Source of the DNA: Ornithobacterium rhinotracheale
Lineage (GTDB): Bacteria > Bacteroidota > Bacteroidia > Flavobacteriales > Weeksellaceae
Reading direction: 5' to 3'
Assembly (NCBI RefSeq): GCF_022832975.1
Contig: NZ_CP094846.1
Location: forward strand, 2,121,501 to 2,185,500
Length of the DNA: 64,000 nt
Positions 28,335-36,496 of the stretch are shown one piece after another. The translations under genes and the position numbers were made by a program. A model generated the notes under the pieces. That model did no database searches, had not been told where the DNA came from, and was given only the letters and a program-made list of their open reading frames with translations. Position 1 is the stretch's first letter; each line of letters starts with the position of its first letter.

Positions 28335-29111
28335 TCAATCTTTATCTTCAATTCCCTCTCCTTGCATTTCTGCTTGTTTTTCCCTAAACCTTTTAAACTC
28401 CGCCTTAAGCTCCTCGCTAGTTACCACTTTTCCCTTACTTGGCTTTTCTATTTTTATGCTTTCTGAAATTTGAATAGCTTTTGCCAGATATTCCACTCCT
28501 ACTTTAGAACTAGTATAATATTGCAATTCTAAAATCAAACCAGGAAGACCGCAAAATCTATCAGGCCCATCTTTTATAGGCAATTTAGGGGCATACCATG
28601 CTATAATTTCCATTTCCCCAACCTTTCCAATGGCTTTTTTTACCTTATAGCCCAATATGTGTTTAGATTCATTAATTAATTCCCAGTTAAAATCCATCAA
28701 AGAATCTTTTAGCAAAAATTGCTGAAAACCAGCATCTAACTCTTTAAGGAACAAATGATCTTTAAAATCCTTATAAAGCGAGCCTTTGTCAGCATTTTGG
28801 AGTAAATTTTTTATAAAATTTTCTGAACTCTGGCTGTTATCCAATTTCTGAACAATGTGAAATGTACTATTCTCAATATTAGACTTCAACACATAATCCG
28901 TAAAAACGCCCGCTTTTAATTCTTGCTTTACAACATTTCCTTTCTCTAATTTAAGATCAGCTGGCATAGTAGACAGAACAAAATCAGGGTCTAAAAGTTC
29001 TTTTCTCTGATATTCAACCTCTACACCTTCTTCAAAAAATTCTTTTTGTTGTGCAAAAACTGCAACAAAAGGCAAAAAAGTAACCAAAAAGTTTAAAGTA
29101 ATTCGTTTCAT
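28335..29111 (-). CDS. GLPGLI family protein
   Basis: This 258-aa exported protein has a signal peptide (MKRITLNFLVTFLPFVAVFA) and the sextet GLPGLI in FCGLPGLILELQYY (about residue 190) that names this Bacteroidota-only family. The central WYAPKLPIKDGPDRF is also typical. The function of the family is unknown; members are periplasmic or outer-membrane associated. Here it is the last gene of a four-gene operon, 15 bp after the HTTM membrane protein, so a role in maturation, export or immunity for the small peptide of that operon is possible but unproven. It has a charged C-terminus. Confidence 0.85.
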   Translation of the reverse strand: MKRITLNFLVTFLPFVAVFAQQKEFFEEGVEVEYQRKELLDPDFVLSTMPADLKLEKGNVVKQELKAGVFTDYVLKSNIENSTFHIVQKLDNSQSSENFIKNLLQNADKGSLYKDFKDHLFLKELDAGFQQFLLKDSLMDFNWELINESKHILGYKVKKAIGKVGEMEIIAWYAPKLPIKDGPDRFCGLPGLILELQYYTSSKVGVEYLAKAIQISESIKIEKPSKGKVVTSEELKAEFKRFREKQAEMQGEGIEDKD

Positions 29112-29126
29112 ATTATATTTTTATAT

Positions 29127-29981
29127 TTAAATGATTTTCATCTGTTTGTTTTTAGTTACCTCTGTCCATGCTATAAGATTTAATAAAATTAGCAAAGAGC
29201 CAAAGGTATAAAAATGTAGAAAAATAATAATTCCTACATGGAGCAATACTATAAAAAGAAGTTCTATTTTTTTCGACTTAACATTATGATACATAAAAAG
29301 GGGATAAAAAATCTCTATTACAACAACGGCAATTGAAATCATATGAAATAAATATGAACATATTTCTTTCATACCATAATCAACAATATTAAATACAAAA
29401 TCTTGTGAAAAGTTATTAAGTACATACCAAATAGCATTACCATTAAGCCAATCAACCCCCAAAGCCTTCCCAAATCCAGCAAAAAAATAGACGATACACA
29501 AATGTATCTGTACTAAACGAATGGTAAAACTCTTGAGATAAGGAAAGTAGCTTGACAAATGGAATAGCATATTAACAAAAAGAATAAATGTAATAAAGTA
29601 GTCTGCTCCATAAGAAAAGAAATAAGAGGCATTAACAATCATCAAGTGAAATAACCACGCTATGATCGAAAATAAAAGAGCTTTTATTCTAAAAAGTATC
29701 ATCAGTAAAGAAATAGCATATACGCCCCAAAACAAAAGAAGAAAGATATCTTCCTTTACCTCCATGAAATTTAAAGCAAATGGGGTTAATTGAGAATTTG
29801 AAAAAAGACCATTCAAAGAACCCTCTATAATACCATTTCTAGAAATAATAGAACTATAATCGGGAAACAAAAAAAGAAAATTAAGTAAGCAATAAATAGC
29901 AATAGCTTCTTTCTTATATCTCAGAGAAACCTTTGTCTCAAAAAAGAAATGATTTATCTTAGCATAAACACTACTTTGCAT
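29127..29981 (-). CDS. HTTM / SdpB-like multi-pass membrane protein
   Basis: This protein of about 284 aa has six or more membrane helices. The pattern NASYFFSYGADYFITFILFVNMLFHLSSYFPYL followed by IHLCIVYFFAGFGKALGVDWLNGNAIWYVL is characteristic of the HTTM superfamily, which includes vitamin-K gamma-carboxylase-like proteins and SdpB of the Bacillus sporulation-delaying peptide system. The ATG at 29981 overlaps the upstream gene's stop by 11 bp, indicating translational coupling; a start at 30008 is possible. In Bacillus, SdpB and SdpA are needed to make active SdpC toxin. The placement next to an SdpA-like protein and a small secreted peptide supports the SdpB reading. Confidence 0.75.
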   Translation of the reverse strand: MQSSVYAKINHFFFETKVSLRYKKEAIAIYCLLNFLFLFPDYSSIISRNGIIEGSLNGLFSNSQLTPFALNFMEVKEDIFLLLFWGVYAISLLMILFRIKALLFSIIAWLFHLMIVNASYFFSYGADYFITFILFVNMLFHLSSYFPYLKSFTIRLVQIHLCIVYFFAGFGKALGVDWLNGNAIWYVLNNFSQDFVFNIVDYGMKEICSYLFHMISIAVVVIEIFYPLFMYHNVKSKKIELLFIVLLHVGIIIFLHFYTFGSLLILLNLIAWTEVTKNKQMKII

Positions 29982-30507
29982 AAGTTTTGAAAAAATTAAT
30001 GGTGTCACATTGAATTTCGTAATCAGATTTCATTTCTGAGAATTTCTTAATAACCATACTAAAACTAGCAGAATCTATTTTTTGAGAAGATTTATGAATA
30101 TGATTTGCTATAGAATTGTAAAACTTTCTTTGAAAACATTTCTTTGATAATTTTGGGAGAATCAAATATTTGAAGGTTTCATTCTTCACTTTTCCCTCAA
30201 AAGATTTCATCAAAATATTTTTATTCTCCCCATTTACTACAACTAATAACTCTACCTTACTATTACTCACATTAGGCGAAAAAAATTCATACCCTCTATC
30301 TACCCCTATTAAATTTGCAACTTTAACAAACCCATCATGTAAAGAGCTATGATAAGTATACCCATCATACATAGACAAATACACAGAGCCGAAAAAATTC
30401 AACCTTAAATTTTCTTTTTCACCCATTGAAAAAGAGAACAAAAGCACATTCACATACAGCGTATTAATAATGTAGACAAAAAACAATAATAAGAAAAAAT
30501 TCTTCAT
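29971..30507 (-). CDS. SdpA-like membrane-anchored protein
   Basis: This protein of about 178 aa has one N-terminal membrane anchor (MKNFFLLLFFVYIINTLYVNVLLFSF) and a soluble domain outside. It contains GYEFFSPNVSNSKVELLVVVNG, resembling the WxFF(T/S)-P segment seen in SdpA and similar partners of HTTM proteins. Its length fits SdpA (about 160 aa). The frame is open to an ATG at 30546, but the anchor begins naturally at 30507. Similarity is judged by eye and is weak, so the gene's position directly before the HTTM gene carries much of the argument. Confidence 0.55.
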   Translation of the reverse strand: MKNFFLLLFFVYIINTLYVNVLLFSFSMGEKENLRLNFFGSVYLSMYDGYTYHSSLHDGFVKVANLIGVDRGYEFFSPNVSNSKVELLVVVNGENKNILMKSFEGKVKNETFKYLILPKLSKKCFQRKFYNSIANHIHKSSQKIDSASFSMVIKKFSEMKSDYEIQCDTINFFKTYAK

Positions 30508-30516
30508 ATCATTATG

Positions 30517-30553
30517 ATAAAAAAAGAAAAAGCAGGAGCTAATCATTAGCCCC
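30517..30553 (-). terminator. Attenuator-like hairpin between small peptide gene and SdpA-like gene
   Basis: On the minus strand GGGGCTAAT (30553-30545) pairs with ATTAGCTCC (30543-30535) with one G-U. It is followed by TGCTTTTTCTTTTTTT. A partial terminator here would make the peptide mRNA more abundant than the downstream genes, a common design in bacteriocin operons. The very tight loop weakens the case. Confidence 0.45.
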
Positions 30554-30568
30554 CACTTCTCTTACAGG

Positions 30569-30784
30569 CTATTCCATATCCTTAATTGATTTAGTAGGAG
30601 TATCAACAATCAAAACATAATCCTGACTAACAAAAGCCCACCCAGCAAAAGAAGGGCTTATTGACTCAACAAGCTCCCTGGGAGCAATTGTATAATGCTG
30701 AATCTCATTATTGACTCTAGAAGAAGAAAACAATAAAGATCCCACCAATGAAATGCTTCCAAATAACAATAACATCTTTTTCAT
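30569..30784 (-). CDS. Small secreted peptide, candidate precursor of an Sdp-like locus
   Basis: The 71-aa product has a clear signal peptide (MKKMLLLFGSISLVGSLLFSSS) and a mature part of about 49 aa. That part contains a short hydrophobic patch (SFAGWAF, DYVLIV) and no cysteine. It is the first gene of the operon with the SdpA-like, HTTM and GLPGLI genes, 61 bp before the preferred SdpA-like start. It has its own strong promoter and a following hairpin. I recognise no family. Position suggests the substrate (toxin or signal) of the membrane pair. The lack of cysteines and of a long hydrophobic core means it is not a simple SdpC copy. Confidence 0.65.
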   Translation of the reverse strand: MKKMLLLFGSISLVGSLLFSSSRVNNEIQHYTIAPRELVESISPSFAGWAFVSQDYVLIVDTPTKSIKDME

Positions 30785-30809
30785 TTTTTATATATTTAAA
30801 TTAATATCA

Positions 30810-30840
30810 CAAACATATAAAAATAAAAAATAAAAACCAA
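30810..30840 (-). promoter_or_regulatory. Full -33/-7 promoter of the Sdp-like operon
   Basis: On the minus strand TTG (30840-30838) is followed 20 nt later by TATGTTTG (30817-30810), a good match to the Bacteroidota promoter layout. Transcription is predicted to start near 30804, with a leader of about 20 nt. Confidence 0.65.
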
Positions 30841-31047
30841 GAAATATTTTATTTTTTTTTGAATAATTAACTAAAAATAAAAATTTTTCGCAGCTCATGC
30901 AATTAACAGAAAAAAGGCCTTCCTTACCACTTTATCAAGAAACCTCTACGAGCCTCTAAAAGTAGCCATGCGCAAAAATAAATGCACATAGCTGTTAAAT
31001 ATTTGACAAATCTATAAAAGAGTAAATTTATTTTACATTTAAATACA
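30841..31047. other. Intergenic region without a supported gene
   Basis: This AT-rich stretch lies between two divergent units. A less AT-rich block at about 30885-30990 has no open frame of useful length and may be a remnant of an older gene. A weak inverted repeat GTAAA-N5-TTTAC (31022-31036) lies just upstream of the next promoter and could be an operator. I see no RNA gene here. Confidence 0.4.
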
Positions 31048-31055
31048 TATATTTG
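31048..31055 (+). promoter_or_regulatory. -7 promoter element, zinc-ribbon gene
   Basis: TATATTTG ends 5 nt before the ATG at 31061, another case of a box so close that a leaderless transcript is expected. Confidence 0.55.
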
Positions 31056-31060
31056 CGAGC

Positions 31061-31462
31061 ATGAAGAGTTTGGAAAATGTGTTTTTAGAGACGAATTTAG
31101 TGGATTTTGCCCACATGATTCAGAGCGACGAAGACTGCAAGCAATTCCTAGTAGAATACAAATGGAAAGAAGGTTTTGAGTGTCACAAATGCCACCACAC
31201 GGCATTCCAAGAGCGCAAAGACCACTCCAGAACCTGCAACAAGTGCAGCTACACGGAATCGCCTACGGCTCACACGATTTTTCACAAAGTGAAATTCGGG
31301 CTGACTAAATCATTTTTTATTGCTTTTGAATACTTTAAATACAAAAATGTAGACACCACGAGTATCAGCAAAATTTACGACATTCGAAAGTCTACCGCCG
31401 CTCATTTCGTAAAAAAACTCGAAAAAGTACATTGCCTAAACCCAAATTGCACTTGCCATTAA
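31061..31462 (+). CDS. Transposase-derived zinc-ribbon/helix-turn-helix protein
   Basis: The 133-aa protein matches only the N-terminal part of IS1595-type transposases. It has a zinc ribbon with CHKC...CNKC (about residues 41-69), the following HTIFHKVKFGLTKSFFIAFEYF segment, and a helix-turn-helix (ISKIYDIRKSTAAHFVKKLEKV). The DDE catalytic domain is absent and the protein ends in an extra Cys/His cluster (HCLNPNCTCH). No terminal inverted repeats are visible. It is joined to a TonB-receptor gene with only 3 bp between and has a promoter, so it looks like a kept DNA-binding protein, possibly a metal sensor, rather than a decaying transposase. Confidence 0.75.
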   Translation: MKSLENVFLETNLVDFAHMIQSDEDCKQFLVEYKWKEGFECHKCHHTAFQERKDHSRTCNKCSYTESPTAHTIFHKVKFGLTKSFFIAFEYFKYKNVDTTSISKIYDIRKSTAAHFVKKLEKVHCLNPNCTCH

Positions 31463-31465
31463 ATC

Positions 31466-33772
31466 ATGAAAAACAAACTACATTTAACCACATACCTTTT
31501 ATTGATTTTTAGTTTTCTTTCAGCACAAAAACTGGAAGTGAAAATTTATGACCAAATCAATTTTCAGCAGATTTTTGATGCAAAACTCATCATCAACAAT
31601 CAAATCATCACGCCCGACCACGGCGTGTACAGCTATTCACCTGCTCAAAAACTTTCGGTGAAGATTGAAAAAAACGGCTATGAAACCTATGAAGATACTT
31701 TTAGCCAAAAGCTCCCAGAAAAGCTATTCATCACGCCACTAGCTCAAAAGCTGGCAAGCGTGGTGGCACAAGGGAAAAATCAAAATTTAGAAATCACACA
31801 GGCTAGCTCTGATATTCATGAAGATAAAATCTTAAAAAACTCAGGAAAGGATTTAGGCAAAATCCTTGAAAATGTGGCAGGTGTGAGTATGCTCCAAACG
31901 GGTGGAACGATTTCTAAACCCATCATCAACGGGCTGCAAGGAACTCGCGTGGTGATTATGAATAATGGTTCGCGCCTCGAAAGCCAACAATGGGGGGCAG
32001 ACCACGCCCCTGAAATCGACCCTGGAATGGCAAAAAAAATTACTATTATTAAAGGTGCCGATGCCGTGAAATATGGTGCCGATGCCTTGGGCGGAATCAT
32101 TCTGCTTTCGGCGGGAGATTTACCTTATCATGGAGATTTTTCGGGGAATTTAACTTCTGGCTATGAGAGCAACGGGCAAAAATATAGCCTCTCTGGAAAA
32201 ATGGAAGGTAGCCTAAAATCTCACCCACATTTTGCGTGGCGCGTGCAAGGAGTCGCTAAAAACTCGGGAGACTTAAAAACCGCTGATTACTATTTAAACA
32301 ACACAGGAAGCCGCGAATACGATTTTTCAGCAACTTTAGGCTTAGATTATAACAATTATGGTGTAGAAGCATTTTACAGTCGATTTAATACAGATTTGGG
32401 CATTTTCTACGCAGCGCACGCAGGGAATTTAGACGATTTTTATGGGGCTTATTCATTAGGCAAACCTGCTATAACTTATGATTTCAATCGTGAAATCGAG
32501 GCTCCCAAACAAGCCGTTTCGCATGATTTAGCCAAAATTAAAACTTACTTTAAATCAGATAAATTGGGGCAATTTGATTTGCAATATGCCTTTCAGTTTA
32601 ATCACAGACAAGAATATAGCCGCCGCCGTGGAACACGCACCAAAATCCCTGCCGTAGATATGGAACTTAAAACGCACACCATAGATTTCGGTTGGCATAA
32701 AGAGTATGCCAACTATTGGAAATCTTCATTGGGCGCAAATTACATTTATCAAGAAAATTACAACAATCCGAGCACGCAAGCCGTGCCACTGATTCCTAAT
32801 TTCGCATCTGAAATATTTGGGATTTATGCAATTCAAAAATACGCTCAACGAAAATGGAGTGCAGAAATGGGAGCAAGATATGATTACAAAGACATGGATT
32901 CCAAAGGCTATGATTTGTATGGAAACTTTTATGGCGGACGCCGAAATTTCGGGAACTTTACCTATAGTTTTGGCTTAGCTTATCAGCCTACGCACACATT
33001 CTACATTAAGTCTAATGTAGGCATGGCGTGGCGCGCCCCACAAGTGAATGAGCTATACAGCAACGGGCTACATCACGGTGCAGGAAACTTTGAAGTAGGG
33101 GATAAAAACTTAAACTCCGAGCGTGGACTGAAATGGGTGAGTTCAGTACATTTTCATACTAAAAAATTTAGTATTGAAACTGATTTTTATTGGCAAAATA
33201 TTAAGAATTATATTTTTAATGTGCCTACGCAAGAAACCAAAACGCTGTTTTCTGGGATTTATCCTATTTATAAATACCAACAAACTGATGCGGTGTTTAC
33301 AGGAATTGATGCGGATTTTTCTTACAAAATCATTCCACAACTAGATTATCGTGCAACGGCTGCATTTATTTGGGCTAAAAATAAAACTACCGATACTTAT
33401 TTGCCCAACATTCCGCCTACCAACATAAGCCAAGAGCTAGTGTGGCACAAGGATTTTGAGAAAACATTAAAGTCTTTATCATTTGGCATTCAGCATAGAT
33501 TTACAGCAAAACAAAACCGCTATACTGCGGCAAACGAAATGCCTTTTGATGCATATTATGTGAATAAATTAGTTGAAATCACTCCGCCTGCTTATCATTT
33601 ATTCCAAGCTTCGGCAAATGCAGATTTCAAAATTAAAAATAACAATTTTCAGGTTTATTTAGTCGCAGATAATTTGTTCAACAAATTGTATAAGGACTAC
33701 AACAACCGCTTTAGATTTTTTGCCCACGACATGGGAAGAAACATTCAAGCAAGAATCGTATATAAATTTTAA
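31466..33772 (+). CDS. TonB-dependent receptor, ZnuD-like
   Basis: This 768-aa outer-membrane receptor has a signal peptide (MKNKLHLTTYLLLIFSFLSAQ) and a short carboxypeptidase-like domain. Its plug includes KPIINGLQGTRVVIMNNGSRLESQQWGADHAPEID and ITIIKGADAVKYGADALGG. The plug resembles zinc/heme receptors of the ZnuD type, where a short loop with DHA follows the NG motif. The barrel ends in NIQARIVYKF. It lies between a zinc-ribbon protein and a His-rich lipoprotein, which supports metal (zinc or copper) uptake. The metal itself is an inference. Confidence 0.85.
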   Translation: MKNKLHLTTYLLLIFSFLSAQKLEVKIYDQINFQQIFDAKLIINNQIITPDHGVYSYSPAQKLSVKIEKNGYETYEDTFSQKLPEKLFITPLAQKLASVVAQGKNQNLEITQASSDIHEDKILKNSGKDLGKILENVAGVSMLQTGGTISKPIINGLQGTRVVIMNNGSRLESQQWGADHAPEIDPGMAKKITIIKGADAVKYGADALGGIILLSAGDLPYHGDFSGNLTSGYESNGQKYSLSGKMEGSLKSHPHFAWRVQGVAKNSGDLKTADYYLNNTGSREYDFSATLGLDYNNYGVEAFYSRFNTDLGIFYAAHAGNLDDFYGAYSLGKPAITYDFNREIEAPKQAVSHDLAKIKTYFKSDKLGQFDLQYAFQFNHRQEYSRRRGTRTKIPAVDMELKTHTIDFGWHKEYANYWKSSLGANYIYQENYNNPSTQAVPLIPNFASEIFGIYAIQKYAQRKWSAEMGARYDYKDMDSKGYDLYGNFYGGRRNFGNFTYSFGLAYQPTHTFYIKSNVGMAWRAPQVNELYSNGLHHGAGNFEVGDKNLNSERGLKWVSSVHFHTKKFSIETDFYWQNIKNYIFNVPTQETKTLFSGIYPIYKYQQTDAVFTGIDADFSYKIIPQLDYRATAAFIWAKNKTTDTYLPNIPPTNISQELVWHKDFEKTLKSLSFGIQHRFTAKQNRYTAANEMPFDAYYVNKLVEITPPAYHLFQASANADFKIKNNNFQVYLVADNLFNKLYKDYNNRFRFFAHDMGRNIQARIVYKF

Positions 33773-33807
33773 AAATAATTAATAACCAATCTAAAACAAA
33801 AAAGATT

Positions 33808-34719
33808 ATGAAAAAAATCAAAAATGCTTTATTAGTAATTTTCGCAGCTACTGCACTATTTAGCTGCGTGAACGACGACAGCGCGCCTACGCCAACTGAT
33901 GTAACTAAAGACAAAGGACATGATGAGTGGTCTAAAGTGGAAATCACCTTTAAAGAAGGTCACCTTCACGGGGCTAATTTCCATGGCGACCCAGACTATC
34001 CCGAAACCATTAAATTCTTCAGAAGAGAGCAAAAAATATCATTTACACAAGATGAAAAAGGAAATGTAGTACCAAGCACAGACAAACCAATTTTATTCTT
34101 GGCAGGAAACTCTTACGCCGTTCTTATCAATTATTACAACAAGTCGGGAGAGCTGATGAATTCAGAATTTGTTAAAGATGGTATGGATAAAATTCACCAA
34201 CACTTTTTCTACTTAACAAACATTAAACCTACTCACGGGAACAAAGAAATCAACGAAGATGAATTAATGACCTACACTTATAGAGATTCTGAATCATCTA
34301 TTAACGAAGGAAGACCTGAGTTGAAAAAGAGAACATGGGACAGCAACAACCCAAATGCCTACGACCCAATTGGGCTAAAAGGATATTTTACAGTGCCTAA
34401 AGATCACCCTTATTATACTTTTGATTTAAAAATCTTATTAGCTCACTTTAAGGTTGAAAACAAACTGAATAAAAACAACAAAAACGAGCCATATGCTTAC
34501 AATGACAAACCAGCTCCTGGCATCTACGATAGCGATTTATATGTTTCTATCCCTGTTGATATTTATTCAAGCATTAATTTCCAAGAAACGGAAGAATTAA
34601 AAGAAAATGTATTTTTCCCAGACGCCGCAAAAGCTTATGGCGTATCGGTAGAAGACATCAAAAAAGATTATGACTTAATTTTCGAATTAGATCCTGAAGG
34701 TGGAAACTTTTGGTTATAA
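33808..34719 (+). CDS. Histidine-rich lipoprotein beside the ZnuD-like receptor
   Basis: This 303-aa lipoprotein has a signal peptide ending in ALFSC (Cys at about 20). The mature part is rich in His near possible metal sites: GHDEWSK, GHLHGANFHGD, KIHQHFFYL, PTHGN, DHPYY and LLAHFK. It follows the receptor by 35 bp and precedes a strong terminator, so it completes a three-gene unit. A role as a surface metal-binding partner of the receptor, in the way HmuY works for heme, is plausible. I do not recognise a named family. No enzymatic motif is visible. Confidence 0.75.
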   Translation: MKKIKNALLVIFAATALFSCVNDDSAPTPTDVTKDKGHDEWSKVEITFKEGHLHGANFHGDPDYPETIKFFRREQKISFTQDEKGNVVPSTDKPILFLAGNSYAVLINYYNKSGELMNSEFVKDGMDKIHQHFFYLTNIKPTHGNKEINEDELMTYTYRDSESSINEGRPELKKRTWDSNNPNAYDPIGLKGYFTVPKDHPYYTFDLKILLAHFKVENKLNKNNKNEPYAYNDKPAPGIYDSDLYVSIPVDIYSSINFQETEELKENVFFPDAAKAYGVSVEDIKKDYDLIFELDPEGGNFWL

Positions 34720-34740
34720 TTCATCAAATCAAATGTAAAT

Positions 34741-34767
34741 AAAAAACCCGCAAAATGCGGGTTTTTT
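34741..34767. terminator. Bidirectional terminator, lipoprotein / PLP decarboxylase
   Basis: A 12-bp hairpin (34741-34752 with 34756-34767) with A6 and T6 tails between converging genes. Confidence 0.88.
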
Positions 34768-34769
34768 AT

Positions 34770-36158
34770 TTATTCCACACTTTCCAGAATTAAATCTAAA
34801 TCTTTTTCCGTGGTATCTGGATTGATGAAACAGAAACGCGCCACGGTTTCAGAAGTTCCGTCTTTGGTCCATTGTGTGGGTGTTACAAATGCAAAATCTT
34901 TTTGAATATTGGCGTAAGTCCAATCTTTATAATCCTGCGTTTGCCAACCTTTTCTGCGGAAAAGCACACAGCTTAATCCAGGCTCTCTCACCAGCTCCAC
35001 ATGGGGCAATTCATTGATTTTTTGTGCGGCAATTTGTGCCAATTCCAAGCCTCGCTCAATCGATCTTTTGTACATATCGGTTCCGTGCATGGCAAGCGAG
35101 AACCACAAAGGCAGCCCCCTTGCTCTACGCGTGAGCGAAGTTTGGTAATCTGTAGGGTTAAAGCCTTTAGCCCCAGGATCATCAAAAATTTCCAAATACG
35201 AACCATGCTGCGCATGTGCGGCTTTTGCCAATTCGGGATTTTTGTAAATAATCGCTCCACAATCATACGGTGCAAAAAGCCATTTATGCGGATCGATGGT
35301 TACGCTATCGGCGCGCTCAATACCTTTAAACAAGTGCTTAGCCGAATCCGAAGCTAAGGCACCACCGCCATACGCGGCATCTACATGCATCCAAAGCCCT
35401 TCTTTCTCGCACACCGCAGCCACTTCTTCCAAGTTATCTACAATTCCTGCATTGGTGGTTCCGCCCGTGGCTACGACTGCAAAAAGCCTTTGGCGTTCTT
35501 CTGCCGACAATTCATCGATGGCTTTTTGGAGTGCAACTCCTTCCATTCTTTCTTCGCTTTCTATGATTTTCACTTCGGCATCGGTTACTTTTGCCATGGC
35601 TTTCACCGATGAATGCGCCCCTGCCGAGGTTAAAATTAAACCTTGTAATTTCTTATTTTCAGGTTTTTTTGCACGCCAGTTCTCTCTCGCCGTTACAATC
35701 GCGGAGAGGTTTGCCGCCGTCCCGCCAGAGGTAAACACGCCAAAAGCTCCTTCAGGCATACCCGTAAGCGATACCAGCCATTCCATCGCTTGATTTTCGG
35801 CAAAAATCGCTCCTGCCCCTTCCAACCAATACGCCCCATGAATACATGATGCTGAAACGATTAAATCAAACATAATCGAAGCTCTTGACGGCGACGCCGC
35901 CACAAAGGCTAAATGCCTTGGGTGATCAACACTCGCACAGGCTGGCGCTAGGTATTTTTTCCACTTGTCTAAAGCGACCTCTCCTCCTATTCCATCTTTA
36001 GTGATAGTCTCACCCACTAGTTCTTTTAATTTCTTCTCGGATTTAAACTGCCCCAAATGTGGCTCCGTGTCTGTGATGCGCGCAATGGCGTATTTCATCA
36101 CATCGAGTGTCATCTCGATTAAATCGATATCAATATCGTGAATACTATTTTTTTTCAT
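34770..36158 (-). CDS. PLP-dependent group II amino-acid decarboxylase
   Basis: This 462-aa cytoplasmic enzyme belongs to the group II decarboxylases (aromatic-L-amino-acid, tyrosine and glutamate decarboxylase relatives). The PLP lysine is Lys292 in TIDPHKWLFAPYDCG, the ring-stacking residue is in GAHSSVKAMA (180-189), and DAAYGG (260-265) holds the pyridine nitrogen. The N-terminal PRHLAFVAASPS is typical of bacterial members. The substrate cannot be assigned. It is third in an operon with namZ and an alkyltransferase-like gene, and its ATG overlaps the previous stop by 4 bp. Confidence 0.85.
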   Translation of the reverse strand: MKKNSIHDIDIDLIEMTLDVMKYAIARITDTEPHLGQFKSEKKLKELVGETITKDGIGGEVALDKWKKYLAPACASVDHPRHLAFVAASPSRASIMFDLIVSASCIHGAYWLEGAGAIFAENQAMEWLVSLTGMPEGAFGVFTSGGTAANLSAIVTARENWRAKKPENKKLQGLILTSAGAHSSVKAMAKVTDAEVKIIESEERMEGVALQKAIDELSAEERQRLFAVVATGGTTNAGIVDNLEEVAAVCEKEGLWMHVDAAYGGGALASDSAKHLFKGIERADSVTIDPHKWLFAPYDCGAIIYKNPELAKAAHAQHGSYLEIFDDPGAKGFNPTDYQTSLTRRARGLPLWFSLAMHGTDMYKRSIERGLELAQIAAQKINELPHVELVREPGLSCVLFRRKGWQTQDYKDWTYANIQKDFAFVTPTQWTKDGTSETVARFCFINPDTTEKDLDLILESVE

Positions 36159-36496
36159 TTATTCTCATTTATATTTTTAAAGTCCCAACGGATTTCATTA
36201 AAATTTACAATTTCATCGTTTTTTACTTGAATTCCTTCGGCTTCGAGTTTTTTTTGCATTAAATCGGGATGTGCAAAATGGGCTTTTCCCGTGAGCTGTC
36301 CATTTCTGTTGACTACACGATGAGCAGGGATTTCCTCGCTCAATCCATGACTTGCGTTCATCGCCCAACCCACGACCCGAGCCGACTGTGGCGAACCGAT
36401 TCTTTTAGCTATATCGCCGTATGTAGCAACACGCCCGCTAGGGATTTGCTTGACTAATTCATAAACTTTTTCAAAAAAATCTTTTTTATCTTCCAT
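36155..36496 (-). CDS. Alkyltransferase-like protein (MGMT fold, Cys replaced by Ala)
   Basis: This 113-aa protein has the DNA-binding domain of O6-methylguanine methyltransferases: PSGRVATYGDIAKRIGSPQSARVVGWAMN (helix-turn-helix and arginine finger) and IPAHRVVNRNGQL. The motif that normally reads PCHRV is PAHRV, so the alkyl-accepting cysteine is absent, as in alkyltransferase-like (ATL) proteins. Those bind alkylated guanines and pass them to nucleotide excision repair. The start is the ATG at 36496, overlapping the namZ stop by one base (TGATG); a TTG one codon earlier is unlikely. The operon context does not suggest DNA repair. Confidence 0.88.
   Translation of the reverse strand: MEDKKDFFEKVYELVKQIPSGRVATYGDIAKRIGSPQSARVVGWAMNASHGLSEEIPAHRVVNRNGQLTGKAHFAHPDLMQKKLEAEGIQVKNDEIVNFNEIRWDFKNINENK

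Noticed and set aside
30924-31205. Minus-strand frame of 93 codons opposite the zinc-ribbon gene
   Set aside because: It overlaps a gene with clear zinc-ribbon and HTH motifs and a promoter; its own sequence has no family features.
31061-31462. Complete IS1595-type insertion sequence
   Set aside because: No DDE domain, no terminal inverted repeats and no target duplication seen; gene is joined to the following receptor gene.
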